A DNA stretch of 64,000 nucleotides from Rhodanobacter sp. A1T4 (GTDB lineage: Bacteria; Pseudomonadota; Gammaproteobacteria; Xanthomonadales; Rhodanobacteraceae), in NCBI RefSeq assembly GCF_014207185.1, contig NZ_JACHCP010000007.1, forward strand, positions 124,001-188,000. Direction: 5' to 3'. Below are positions 44,757 to 53,358 of the stretch, one piece after another. A program made the position numbers and the translations under genes. Below the pieces are notes generated by a model. That model saw only the letters and a list, made by a program, of their open reading frames with translations, was not told the DNA's origin and made no database searches. Within the stretch, counting starts at the first letter, position 1; every line of letters begins with the position of its first letter.

Positions 44757-47700
44757 GCGAACCGGTATCGAGTGAGCCCAACTGGCTGGCGCGCCATGGG
44801 CGAACGCTCATCATCGTTGCACTGGCGTTGGCCCTCGCTGGTCTGGCGAGCGCACTGTCGCTGCCGGTCGGCCTGTTTCCGCAGGTGTCGTTTCCGCGCG
44901 TCGTGGTGGACCTCGATGCCGGTGATCGACCCGCCGGTCAGACCGCGCTGTTGGTCACCCGTCCGGTAGAGGAGGCCATCCGTACCGTGCCCGGCGTGGT
45001 CAACGTGCGCTCGGAAACCACGCGTGGTTCGGCGCAGGTGTCGATCGATTTCGGCTGGGGTCGCGACATGACCTCGTCGACCCTGTTGGTCGATGCGGCC
45101 ATTGCGCGCGTGCTGCCGACGCTGCCGGCGGGTAGTACGTACGGCGTGCGCAGAATGGACCCGACGGTGTTCCCGATCATCTCGTACGCGCTGCACTCCG
45201 ACATGATGTCGCCGGTCGCGCTGAGGGATCTGGCGCAGTACCAGATCGTGCCGCTGCTGGCCGCGGTGCCGGGACTCTCACACGTCGATGTGCAAGGTGG
45301 CGAGACAGCCGAAGTCCAGGTAGAAGCCGACCCGCAGAAGCTTGCCTTGCACGGTCTGGCATTGAGCGATCTGGTCACGGCGCTGTCCGGCGCCAACGCG
45401 CTGCAGGCGGTCGGCCACGTGCAGGACCACAACAAGCTCTATCTCGTCGTCGCCGATCATTCGCTGAAAGGCATCGACGCACTGCGCCATGTCGTATTGA
45501 AGAGTGACGCGACCGGCTGGATCAAGCTGTCGGATGTGGCGACGGTGCACGATGGCTACATACCGCAATGGATCAAGGTAGCCGAGGACGGCAAGCCGGC
45601 CGTGCTGTTCAACGTTTATGAGCAGCCCGATGGCAATGCCGTGCAGATCGCGCAGGCGGTGCGCGACAAGCTGGCTGATTTCGCGCTGCCACGCGGCGTT
45701 TCCATCCGCAACTGGTACGACCAGAGCGAGCTGGTCACCGAATCGGCCAGCAGCGTGCGTGATGCGGTGATCATCGGCCTGGTGCTGGCAGCCATCGTGA
45801 TGCTGCTGTTTCTGCGCAATCTGCGCGTCACCCTGATCACGATTGTCGTCGTGCCGGCAACGCTGGCGATTACCGTTCTGCTGCTGAGCGTGCTGGGACT
45901 GAGTTTCAACATCATGACGCTGGGTGGCATTGCGGCGGCGGTCGGTCTGGTGATCGACGACGTGATCGTGATGATCGAACATATCGCGCGCCGCGCCGGC
46001 GCCGTGCACGAGGATGGCCAGGGTGCGATCGGTGCCGATGCGGTATTGCCGGCGGCACGCGAATTCATGGCGCCATTATCGGGTTCGAGTCTGGCCACGC
46101 TGATCGTCTTTATCCCGTTGGGCTTTCTCGACGGCGTAACCGGTGCGTTTTCAAAAGCGCTGTCGATCACCATGGCCAGCGCACTGATCGTATCCTGGCT
46201 GATGACAGCGCTGGTGGTGCCGCTGCTGGCGCGGCAGTTGATCAATTTCCGGCGCTGGCAGGACCCGGGCAGCAATCCTCGCGGATGGCTGCGACGCGCA
46301 CACGGTCCGCTTTACGACGGCCTCGCCCGTCGCCCGTGGCTGCTCGCGCCAGTGCTGGTTCCGCTGCTGGTGCTTGGCTATGTCGCTTATACCCGTGTCT
46401 CCACCGGTTTCATGCCGACAGTCGACGAAAGCGGCTTCGTGATGGATTACTACACCGCGCCCGGCACCTCGTTGACGGAGACCTCGCGCCAGGTCGGCGA
46501 AATCGAAGCCATCCTCAAGGCGATGCCGGAAGTCGATACGTTTTCTCGCCGGCTCGGCACCGGCCTCGGTGGTGATCTCGGACAGTCGTATCACGGCGAT
46601 TTCTTCGTCAAGCTCAAGCCCAATCATGCGCGTGCCACCGAAGACGTGATGAGCGCGGTGCGCGGAAACATCGAAAGCCATGTGCCCGGCGTGCAGATCG
46701 AGCTGGCACAGCTGATGGAAGATCTTATCGGCGATCTCACTGCCGTACCGGAGCCGATCGAGATCAAGCTTTACGGCACCGATCCGAGTGAACTGGACAA
46801 TCAGGCCGACAAGGTGGCAAAGGCGATCGGCAAGATTGACGGCGTGGTCGAGATCAAGAGTGGCGTACAGCTGGCCGGCGATGCGCTCAACGTCAACATC
46901 GATGCCGCCAGGGCAGCGTTCGAAGGCATGACGGTCGATGCGATCACCCAGGTCGTGGATCAGGCCTTGTCCGGCACCGTTGCCACACAGCTACCGCAGC
47001 TGACCAAGAGCGTCGGCGTGCGCGTGTGGATTCCCGGCGCGATGGGATTGAAGATTCCCCAGCTTGCGCGCCTGCCAATCCGCGCGCCGGATGGCCACGT
47101 GTTTCCGCTGGGCCGTGTCGCTACGCTGCAACCGGTGAGCGGCCAGCCGCAGATTTCGCGCGAAGATCTGCAGCCCATGGTCGCCGTCACCGCGCGCATC
47201 GAAGGTCGCGGCATAGGCGCCGCGGTGGCCGATGTAAAAACGCTGCTGGCCAAGCCCAGCATGCTCGACGCTGGCGTTCGCTACGAATTGGGCGGCCTGT
47301 ATCAGCAGCAGCAGATCGCCTTTGTCGGTTTGAGCAAGGTGTTTGCCGCAGCGTTGGTGGCCGAGTTCATCCTGCTGATGTTTCTATATCAGCGACTGTG
47401 GCTGGCGCTTATCGTACTGGGCTGCTCGCTGTTTTCGACCACCGCGGTGTTCATCGCACTGTGGCTGAGTGGCGTCGATTTCAACATCACCGCGATGATG
47501 GGCATGACGATGATCATCGGTATCGGCACCGAGATGGCGATCTTCTACGTATCTGAATACGTGAGCCTCGCTGAAACCGTGGAGCCGCGGCGCGCCCTGC
47601 GCCAGGCGAGCGAAGATCGCCTGCGGCCGATCACCATGACCACCCTGGCCGCGATTCTTACCTTGCTCCCATTGGCGCTTGCCATCGGTCAGGGCTCGGG

Positions 47701-47827
47701 TTTGCAACAACCCCTGGCCATCGCCATCATCGCCGGACTGATGCTGCAGTACCCGATGGTTTTGCTGGTGATGCCGATGCTTATCGGCTTCACGCTAAGA
47801 CGCTCTGACGCATCAAAAAACGTCTAA
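44753..47827 (+). CDS. RND efflux permease
   Basis: 1024 residues from GTG 44753 (overlap with adaptor stop, GTGA). TM1 begins after ARHGRTLIIVALALALAGLAS; VEEAIRTVPGVVNVRSETTRG is the conserved first porter-domain block. TM4 has GIAAAVGLVIDDVIVMIEHI with the proton-relay Asp pair. The C-terminal half repeats the fold: ITAMMGMTMIIGIGTEMAIF and LRPITMTTLAAILTLLPLAL. In TM10 the usual Lys (GIVKKNA) is replaced by GIGTEM, as in HME-like and other divergent RND proteins, so a drug-specific or metal-specific role cannot be settled. It is the third gene of an outer-membrane factor/adaptor/permease operon downstream of a two-component system. Confidence 0.92.
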   Translation: MSEPVSSEPNWLARHGRTLIIVALALALAGLASALSLPVGLFPQVSFPRVVVDLDAGDRPAGQTALLVTRPVEEAIRTVPGVVNVRSETTRGSAQVSIDFGWGRDMTSSTLLVDAAIARVLPTLPAGSTYGVRRMDPTVFPIISYALHSDMMSPVALRDLAQYQIVPLLAAVPGLSHVDVQGGETAEVQVEADPQKLALHGLALSDLVTALSGANALQAVGHVQDHNKLYLVVADHSLKGIDALRHVVLKSDATGWIKLSDVATVHDGYIPQWIKVAEDGKPAVLFNVYEQPDGNAVQIAQAVRDKLADFALPRGVSIRNWYDQSELVTESASSVRDAVIIGLVLAAIVMLLFLRNLRVTLITIVVVPATLAITVLLLSVLGLSFNIMTLGGIAAAVGLVIDDVIVMIEHIARRAGAVHEDGQGAIGADAVLPAAREFMAPLSGSSLATLIVFIPLGFLDGVTGAFSKALSITMASALIVSWLMTALVVPLLARQLINFRRWQDPGSNPRGWLRRAHGPLYDGLARRPWLLAPVLVPLLVLGYVAYTRVSTGFMPTVDESGFVMDYYTAPGTSLTETSRQVGEIEAILKAMPEVDTFSRRLGTGLGGDLGQSYHGDFFVKLKPNHARATEDVMSAVRGNIESHVPGVQIELAQLMEDLIGDLTAVPEPIEIKLYGTDPSELDNQADKVAKAIGKIDGVVEIKSGVQLAGDALNVNIDAARAAFEGMTVDAITQVVDQALSGTVATQLPQLTKSVGVRVWIPGAMGLKIPQLARLPIRAPDGHVFPLGRVATLQPVSGQPQISREDLQPMVAVTARIEGRGIGAAVADVKTLLAKPSMLDAGVRYELGGLYQQQQIAFVGLSKVFAAALVAEFILLMFLYQRLWLALIVLGCSLFSTTAVFIALWLSGVDFNITAMMGMTMIIGIGTEMAIFYVSEYVSLAETVEPRRALRQASEDRLRPITMTTLAAILTLLPLALAIGQGSGLQQPLAIAIIAGLMLQYPMVLLVMPMLIGFTLRRSDASKNV

Positions 47828-48372
47828 ACACATCAACGTGTTTTCGCGTTACGGCTGGACGGCATCCGCTCGGCAGCAGTCATCCCCTATCCGTTCGAAG
47901 TCGAATCGCGACAATTTAAGTGTTATTCGACCAATATGATGTCCATTGCCACATAAAATAACCGGAAAGACAACTTCTGTGCAGCTTCGATCCGACACAG
48001 CCATCATACGTTCAATAATCTATTTAATGATGCAACACTTGAATCACACGAGATAATCAACTCAAATGCACAAAAGCCGCTTTGGTCAAGGCATGAGTTC
48101 CGCTTCGCTAAAACTTCACGATCATTGAATTCCACGATGCATTGGTACAGATTGTGACTTAAACGGGCTGAAATTTGCAAAAAACAGGCAGCAATTTCAC
48201 CGTAAAAATTTGCGCTTTGTTTCTTATGCATGCTTAGTTTCAGCTTAGTATTTAAGTATTATTTTGGTATTTTTAAAATAGTCTTCATAACGACAATTTG
48301 GTTATCAAATTGTCATGGTTTGAAACTAGAAATAGTGGTCGTTAGGTCATTAACCACTCTTTCTGGATAACC
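47828..48372. other. AT-rich intergenic regulatory region before the TonB-dependent receptor
   Basis: 545 bp that are visibly richer in A+T than the surrounding genes, especially 48150-48330. No gene is convincing; a 75-codon minus-strand frame (48004-48231) has unusual composition and no clear ribosome binding site. Dyads at 48292-48314 and 48334-48358 suggest regulator binding or RNA hairpins shortly before the receptor ATG. The base composition could mark an insertion of foreign DNA or a silenced promoter bound by an H-NS-like protein. Confidence 0.5.
48292..48358 (+). promoter_or_regulatory. Two inverted repeats upstream of the TonB-dependent receptor
   Basis: GACAATTTG (48292-48300) and CAAATTGTC (48306-48314) form a perfect 9-bp dyad with a 5-nt spacer. 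AGTGGT (48334-48339) and ACCACT (48353-48358) form a second dyad, ending 14 bp before the ATG. The first looks like a classical operator; the second could be an operator or an mRNA hairpin at the start site. The regulator is unknown. It is not a good Fur box match. Confidence 0.5.
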
Positions 48373-50577
48373 ATGAAGCGGATAAGTCGCACTACCCTTT
48401 TCAAGAGCATTCACCTTGCCTTGTGTCTGGCTGCAGCATTGCCGCTGGCCAGTCGCGCCAGCGACGTGACTCCGGCCGTCTCTGCGCCAACGACGACCGG
48501 TGATGCCACAACGGATTCAACCAAGAAAGTGCAAAATCTGGATGCGGTAAAAGTCACCGGTGCCGCCGTCACCGTCGATCAGATTGCACCGACGCAGGGT
48601 TCGATGATTGCAGTACAGCCGCAGTCGATCATCGGCGAGCAGTACCTGCGCGAGAATGTGGCGACGACCGGCGACTACAGCGACGCGATTTCCATCGCAC
48701 CGAGCGTCTCCACTGTCGCGCCAAACGGTCCGGGCCTGATGGAAGCCCAGAGCGTGACCATGCGCGGCTTCCAGGACGGCGAATACAACGTGACATTCGA
48801 TGGCATTCCCTGGGGCGACTCGAACGACTTCACCCATCACTCGACCTCGTACTTCACCAACCAGGACACCGGCAGCATCGTCGTCGATCGCGGCCCGGGC
48901 ACGGCCAGCACGTTGGGTAACGCCACCTTCGGCGGCACCATTGCGGTGGGTTCGCGCACGCCGTCCAACACCTTCGGCATCGAGCCCTATCTGACCTACG
49001 GTAGCTTTGGAACCTGGGTCGAAGGCGCTCAGCTCGATACCGGTGTGATCCAGCAGACCGGTGGTACCACGGCGCTGATCAATGTGGAGAACGCCAGTTC
49101 GGACGGCTATCTGACTTACTCCGGACAGCGCCGGCAGAATATTTTCGCCAAGGTCGTGCAACCGATCGGCGACAATACGACCCTGACCTTCGTCGGCATG
49201 TACAACAAGATCCACCAGGACGTTCCACTGGGTGCTACACGCGAACAGATCAACGCCTATGGCCCGAACTACGGCCTGACCAACAACCCCGACAGTCAGG
49301 ATTACTACGGCTACAACTTCGACGACATCAGTACCTATATGGGTTACATCGGGCTGCACTCGGCGTTCGATGGCTGGACCATCGACAACAAGCTCTACAC
49401 GTACTCCTACAACCACTTCGGCTACAACGGCGAAGATCCGAATGGCGAGACCCCCAACGGCACGGTCTACAGTCCGACCGATGTGCCGGGTCAGCGCATG
49501 CGCAATACCTATACGTCGTGGGGCGATATCTTTCGCCTGAGCAAGGACTTTGGACCCGGTGAAGTGCGCACCGGCTTCTGGTACGACCATCAGAACAACC
49601 TGCGCTGGCAGTACGAGGTGGACGACAGCCAGGACTTCGCGCTCAACGGCACGCCTTCCCAGGCTACCGATCGCTACATGACCGATACGCTGACCACTTT
49701 CCAGCCATTCCTCGAATACAACTGGAACATCACCGACCAGGTGTCACTGACCGGCGGCGTAAAGTACGCCGACTTCAAGCGCAACCTCGACGCAACCGTC
49801 AACCAGAAAACTGGCGATCCGCTGCAGTACTCCAAGGACTTCACCAAGCTGTTGCCATCGCTGGCACTGCACTGGCAGCTGAGTGACAACTGGACCGCCT
49901 ATGCGCAGGTCGCCAAGGGCTTCCTGGCGCCCAACCTCAATACTTTCTATACCACCGCGCCGCAGGACAACACGCTCAAACCCGAGCAGACCATCAACAA
50001 ACAACTCGGCACCACCTGGACCGATGGCCGTCTCACAGTCTCGGCTGACGGTTACTACATCAATTTCAACAACAAGATCGAAAGCCGTACCGTTGCCGGC
50101 ACTACCACGTTCTACAACGCCGGCGGCGCCGTCTACAAAGGCCTGGAAGCCGAGGGCACCTATCTGCTCGGCAACGGCTTCAGCGTATACGCGAATGGCT
50201 CGCTCAACCGCGCTATCGACAACGCTACCAACCAGTGGTTGCCGAACGCGCCAAGCAAGACCGCCGCGCTGGGCGTGATCTACAGCAGCGGGCCGCTGTA
50301 CGCCTCGCTGATCGACAAATTCGTCGGCCATCGCTATGGCGATACCGGCCTGCAACAGCCGTTCGGAGGCTATGCCATCACCAACTTTGCGGCGAGTTAT
50401 ACGTTTACCGAAGGCTTTGGCGCACTGAAGAGCATCAAGGTCGGCGTGCAGGTCAACAACGTCTTCGACAACAAGAGCATCTACTACCTGTCCGGCTACA
50501 CCGCGGAAGACAGCACTCCACTGTATTTCACGATACCGGAGCGCAGCTATGAACTCACGTTTTCGGCGAAGCTTTGA
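48373..50577 (+). CDS. TonB-dependent outer-membrane receptor
   Basis: 734 residues. A signal peptide (to about residue 30, LCLAAALPLASRAS) is followed by an Asp/Thr-rich stretch, then NLDAVKVTGAAVTVDQ as TonB-box/plug entry. Plug motifs: TTGDYSDAISIAPSVSTV, LMEAQSVTMRGFQDGEYNVT and DRGPGTASTLGNATFGGTI. The 22-strand barrel follows (for example PFLEYNWNITDQVSLTGGVK, VAKGFLAPNLNTFY, LKPEQTINKQLGTTW) and ends with the aromatic YELTFSAKL signature. The sequence resembles receptors for siderophores or other nutrients, but the substrate cannot be named. Upstream AT-rich DNA and dyads suggest specific regulation. A TonB-C-like secreted protein is encoded downstream. Confidence 0.93.
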   Translation: MKRISRTTLFKSIHLALCLAAALPLASRASDVTPAVSAPTTTGDATTDSTKKVQNLDAVKVTGAAVTVDQIAPTQGSMIAVQPQSIIGEQYLRENVATTGDYSDAISIAPSVSTVAPNGPGLMEAQSVTMRGFQDGEYNVTFDGIPWGDSNDFTHHSTSYFTNQDTGSIVVDRGPGTASTLGNATFGGTIAVGSRTPSNTFGIEPYLTYGSFGTWVEGAQLDTGVIQQTGGTTALINVENASSDGYLTYSGQRRQNIFAKVVQPIGDNTTLTFVGMYNKIHQDVPLGATREQINAYGPNYGLTNNPDSQDYYGYNFDDISTYMGYIGLHSAFDGWTIDNKLYTYSYNHFGYNGEDPNGETPNGTVYSPTDVPGQRMRNTYTSWGDIFRLSKDFGPGEVRTGFWYDHQNNLRWQYEVDDSQDFALNGTPSQATDRYMTDTLTTFQPFLEYNWNITDQVSLTGGVKYADFKRNLDATVNQKTGDPLQYSKDFTKLLPSLALHWQLSDNWTAYAQVAKGFLAPNLNTFYTTAPQDNTLKPEQTINKQLGTTWTDGRLTVSADGYYINFNNKIESRTVAGTTTFYNAGGAVYKGLEAEGTYLLGNGFSVYANGSLNRAIDNATNQWLPNAPSKTAALGVIYSSGPLYASLIDKFVGHRYGDTGLQQPFGGYAITNFAASYTFTEGFGALKSIKVGVQVNNVFDNKSIYYLSGYTAEDSTPLYFTIPERSYELTFSAKL

Positions 50578-50937
50578 CGGATGGCAAAAAGCTCGCCTCG
50601 TTCGTTGCGGTAACGCAGCAAAATTACAGACGTAACCATGCTGGCCTGTCACCAGGCCAGCGCTTATGGCGCACGAGAAGCGTAGCCAATGCCACTTGCT
50701 GAGGTGAGACGGCCTTTCGTCAAATCAAAAGTGGTTCTCATCGAGCGGGCACAACGAACGCACCGCAATTTGCCAAGTGTTTTATTTAATTATCGAATTA
50801 GTTGAGCTACGCCCTGGCGCGCTGACAGACCGTTCGCGAAAAGACCATGATTGACTAAGATTCATCCTGCATTAGCTTTAACCCAAATGCGAAGAGAAAC
50901 TGGATAGACTTGAAACAAGTCATAAGGGAGATCAGGG
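50578..50937. other. Intergenic region between receptor and TonB-like gene
   Basis: 360 bp without a gene. The stretch 50770-50830 is AT-rich (TTTATTTAATTATCGAATTAG) and probably carries the promoter of the following gene. GGCCTGTCACCAGGCC at 50642-50657 is a small hairpin after the receptor stop but lacks a T-run. Confidence 0.45.
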
Positions 50938-51798
50938 ATGAATCGTTTAACGTCTTGGCTATTTCTCGCTGTTCTGTCTTGCACAGCGCTCACCGCAGCG
51001 GCTAGCTCACAAAAGCAGTTCCAGGCGAGCATGCTCGTTACAGGCTCCATTATCGTGGCGCCCGACGGGACCGTTCGCAGCTTTACCTTGGACCAAACCA
51101 GCAAGCTTCCCAGCGCTGTTGTGGATCTGATGAATAAGGGCGTTCCATCATGGCGATTTGCGCCGACAAAGCGTGACGGCCAGCCAGTCGCCGCAGCGGC
51201 AAAAATGAACGTCCGCGTTATTGCCCAGCCTCAAGACAACGGAAATTACGTTCTTCGGATGAGCGGAGCCCAATTCGATCAAAATACGAATGCCAAAGGC
51301 TCCCTATATGCAAACCGAATTCCTCCAACGTATCCTGCTTCGGCAATCCGGGATCGTGTTGCCGGCTCGGTGTATTTATTAGTTCGAGTGAATAAGCAGG
51401 GGCAGGCGGTCGATGCCTTTGCCGAACAAGTCAACCTGGATGCCCAACCAGGTGGTATGCCTTCCGAGTCGACTATGAAAAGGTGGAGGTCCCTCCTTGC
51501 CAATGCCTCTCTTGATGCTGTTCGCAAATGGACATTCCCTACCCCTGGATCAAACGATCATTCCATGGATGGCTACTGGTACGCACGAGTACCCATAAAC
51601 TTCAGCATTGCGGACTCCCTTGAGCGTCCGACACCCGAGTACGGCAAGTGGGATATCTACGTGCCTGGCCCCGTAGAACAAAACCCTTGGGATAGCCAAA
51701 GCCGAATAGCGGATCGCGATATAGATGCACTTCCGGATGGAAGCATCTCCCTTGCCGATCAGGGGTTGCATCTGGTGACGCCACTTGGTGGCTCCTAA
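50938..51798 (+). CDS. Secreted TonB C-terminal domain-like protein
   Basis: 286 residues. MNRLTSWLFLAVLSCTALTAAAS is a cleavable signal peptide, so unlike classical TonB the protein has no membrane anchor and no Pro-rich linker. The region 120-190 (RIPPTYPASAIRDRVAGSVY, LLVRVNKQGQAVDAFAEQVN, LDAVRKWTFPTP) is TonB-C-like (YPxxA-x-G-V-x-V-x-V-x-G). A partly repeated TonB-C-like half occurs earlier (GSIIVAPDGTVRSFTLDQTS, VPSWRFAPTKRDGQPV), so two such units may be present. It follows a TonB-dependent receptor by 360 bp, but its soluble nature argues against energy transduction. Soluble TonB-C proteins are common in Xanthomonadales, with unknown function. Confidence 0.75.
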   Translation: MNRLTSWLFLAVLSCTALTAAASSQKQFQASMLVTGSIIVAPDGTVRSFTLDQTSKLPSAVVDLMNKGVPSWRFAPTKRDGQPVAAAAKMNVRVIAQPQDNGNYVLRMSGAQFDQNTNAKGSLYANRIPPTYPASAIRDRVAGSVYLLVRVNKQGQAVDAFAEQVNLDAQPGGMPSESTMKRWRSLLANASLDAVRKWTFPTPGSNDHSMDGYWYARVPINFSIADSLERPTPEYGKWDIYVPGPVEQNPWDSQSRIADRDIDALPDGSISLADQGLHLVTPLGGS

Positions 51799-51915
51799 AT
51801 AACATCCGTACCGGTCGACCCGAGCTTTTCCTCGCACCTCATTTTTAAGTCTTTTTCCAAAGTCCAAGTGGTTTATAGCGGGCTTTATCCGTGTAAAAAG
51901 TTTCAATTGCACCTA

Positions 51916-51945
51916 TTGACGCCGTTGCTGCATCGCATCTATGTT
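51916..51945 (+). promoter_or_regulatory. Promoter of the threonine operon
   Basis: TTGACG (51916-51921) and TATGTT (51940-51945) with an 18-bp spacer, matching 5/6 and 4/6 of the consensus. A transcription start 7 bp after the -10 would be 51952, the A of the leader-peptide ATG, which would make the leader peptide leaderless. Confidence 0.6.
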
Positions 51946-51951
51946 CAGGCC

Positions 51952-52113
51952 ATGTCATCGACCTTCCTGCCAGCACGCATGCATTTCGCACCGGTTAACG
52001 CCGGCGTCATGCCATCGTCGGTAGGCATAGCGCCGACCGGCATTTCCTCGTCCACCATTACGATTACCACCACGACCGGTACTGGTACGGGGTGGGAGTC
52101 GGTGCGCGAATAG
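51952..52113 (+). CDS. thrL: Threonine operon leader peptide
   Basis: 53 residues starting MSSTFLPARMHFAPVNAGVM and ending in a Thr/Ile run, ISSSTITITTTTGTGTGW, then ESVRE. The run contains eight Thr and three Ile codons (31-46) and closely resembles the enterobacterial ThrL peptide (TTITTTITITTGNGAG). It lies 93 bp before the homoserine dehydrogenase gene. Translation stalling on scarce threonyl- or isoleucyl-tRNA would report amino-acid supply. In-frame ATGs at 51979 and 52009 would give shorter peptides still containing the run; 51952 is chosen because it coincides with the predicted transcription start. It is longer than E. coli ThrL (21 residues). Confidence 0.85.
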   Translation: MSSTFLPARMHFAPVNAGVMPSSVGIAPTGISSSTITITTTTGTGTGWESVRE

Positions 52114-52131
52114 GTTCTAACAAACGCGCAA

Positions 52132-52202
52132 CGGCTCCGCCCTCCAAGAGGCGAGCCGGCACACACCGACCCGCCACAGAGATCGGGGCCTCATCCGGAG
52201 GC
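52132..52202 (+). promoter_or_regulatory. Leader RNA hairpins of the threonine operon, one hiding the ribosome binding site
   Basis: CGGCTC-C-GCC (52132-52141) pairs with GGCGAGCCG (52150-52158), a 9-bp stem with one bulge. GCCTC (52188-52192) pairs with GAGGC (52198-52202), placing the CGGAGG ribosome binding site of the GTG at 52207 in a stem. CCTCC at 52141-52145 is also complementary to GGAGG at 52197-52201, giving an alternative pairing. No run of T follows either hairpin, so a classical terminator is absent. Control of translation initiation rather than transcription termination is plausible. Confidence 0.5.
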
Positions 52203-52206
52203 TACT

Positions 52207-53358
52207 GTGAACATCTGTGCACCCCAACTCGCCGAACAACCCCTCAAACGTCGCGCGGCCTTCCCGCTGGCGCCACCGTCGCTGCGTCAGCGGGTGCTGG
52301 CCGTTGGCCTGATCGGTCCCGGTCGGGTCGGCAGCGCCCTGCTGGATCAGCTGCGTGCAGCACAACCACGGCTGCTGCGGGACAGCGGACTGACCCTGCA
52401 ACTGCGCGGCGTGGTCGCCAGCAAGCGCATGTGGCTGGACTGCGACGACGCCGAACTCAACGGCCGCCACGGCGGCGCGCAGACCTGGCGGCCGAATGAC
52501 CTGGATGCTTTTGCCGAGCACGTGCGCAGCGGCGGCCGCCATGCACTGTTGATCGACTGCAGCGCCAATGACGACATCGTCTCGCGCTACCCGGCCTGGC
52601 TCAAATCCGGCCTGCATGTGGTGACCCCGAACAAGCTGGCCGGCAGCGGTCCGCTGGATCGCTGGCAGGCCATCCAGCGCGCGTGTGCCGACGGCTCGCG
52701 CTTTCGCTACGAAGCCACGGTGTGTGCCGGGCTGCCGGTAGTACAGACGCTGCGCGATCTGCTCGATACCGGCGACGAGCTGCTGGCCGCCGAGGGCATG
52801 TTTTCCGGCACGCTGGCGTGGCTGTGCAACCGCCACGACGGCGCGCAGCCATTTTCGGCACTGGTGCGCGAAGCGCATGCGCTGGGTTATACCGAGCCCG
52901 ATCCGCGCGACGATCTCTCCGGTACCGACGTGGCGCGCAAGCTGGTGATCCTGGCACGCGAAGCGGGCTGGTCGCTGTCGCTGGATGATGTATCGGTGGA
53001 AAGCCTGGTACCGGCCGCACTGGACGAGCTGCCGCGTGAGGAATTCATGCAGCGACTGGACGAGCTGGACGCGCCGATGGCGGCCAAGCTGGCCGAGGCA
53101 CGCGCCTGCAATGGTGTGCTGCGCCACGTCGCCCATCTGGACCATGCCGGCCACGCCAGCGTGCGGCTGATGGTGCTGCCGGCCTCGCACGCATTTGCCC
53201 ATACGCGGCTGACCGATAACGTGGTGCAGTTTCGTACCCGCCGCTACTGCGATAATCCTATGTTGGTGCAAGGCCCGGGTGCCGGACCGGAAGTGACGGC
53301 TGCCGGCGTGTTTGCCGACTTGCTGCGCATCGCCGAATCGCTGCAGGTGCACGCATGA
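52207..53358 (+). CDS. Homoserine dehydrogenase without aspartokinase domain
   Basis: 383 residues from GTG 52207 (CGGAGG 4-9 nt upstream). NAD(P)H-dependent reduction of aspartate semialdehyde to homoserine. The Rossmann motif is [20 protein letters not shown]; other blocks are [33 protein letters not shown] (catalytic Lys region), [19 protein letters not shown] and the substrate motif [17 protein letters not shown]. The sequence is of the ThrA/MetL C-terminal type (NKxAx[10 protein letters not shown]) rather than the Hom type with ACT domain, yet it starts without the aspartokinase half that enterobacterial ThrA carries. It therefore also lacks the usual Thr-feedback ACT region. First gene of the operon; 4-nt overlap with thrB. 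Confidence 0.93.
   Translation: MNICAPQLAEQPLKRRAAFPLAPPSLRQRVLAVGLIGPGRVGSALLDQLRAAQPRLLRDSGLTLQLRGVVASKRMWLDCDDAELNGRHGGAQTWRPNDLDAFAEHVRSGGRHALLIDCSANDDIVSRYPAWLKSGLHVVTPNKLAGSGPLDRWQAIQRACADGSRFRYEATVCAGLPVVQTLRDLLDTGDELLAAEGMFSGTLAWLCNRHDGAQPFSALVREAHALGYTEPDPRDDLSGTDVARKLVILAREAGWSLSLDDVSVESLVPAALDELPREEFMQRLDELDAPMAAKLAEARACNGVLRHVAHLDHAGHASVRLMVLPASHAFAHTRLTDNVVQFRTRRYCDNPMLVQGPGAGPEVTAAGVFADLLRIAESLQVHA

Noticed and set aside
48004..48231. Minus-strand frame of 75 codons in the AT-rich gap
   Set aside because: No ribosome binding site and no conserved features; AT-rich random sequence can give this length.
48292..48314. Fur box before the TonB-dependent receptor
   Set aside because: The 9-bp dyad does not match the GATAATGATAATCATTATC consensus.
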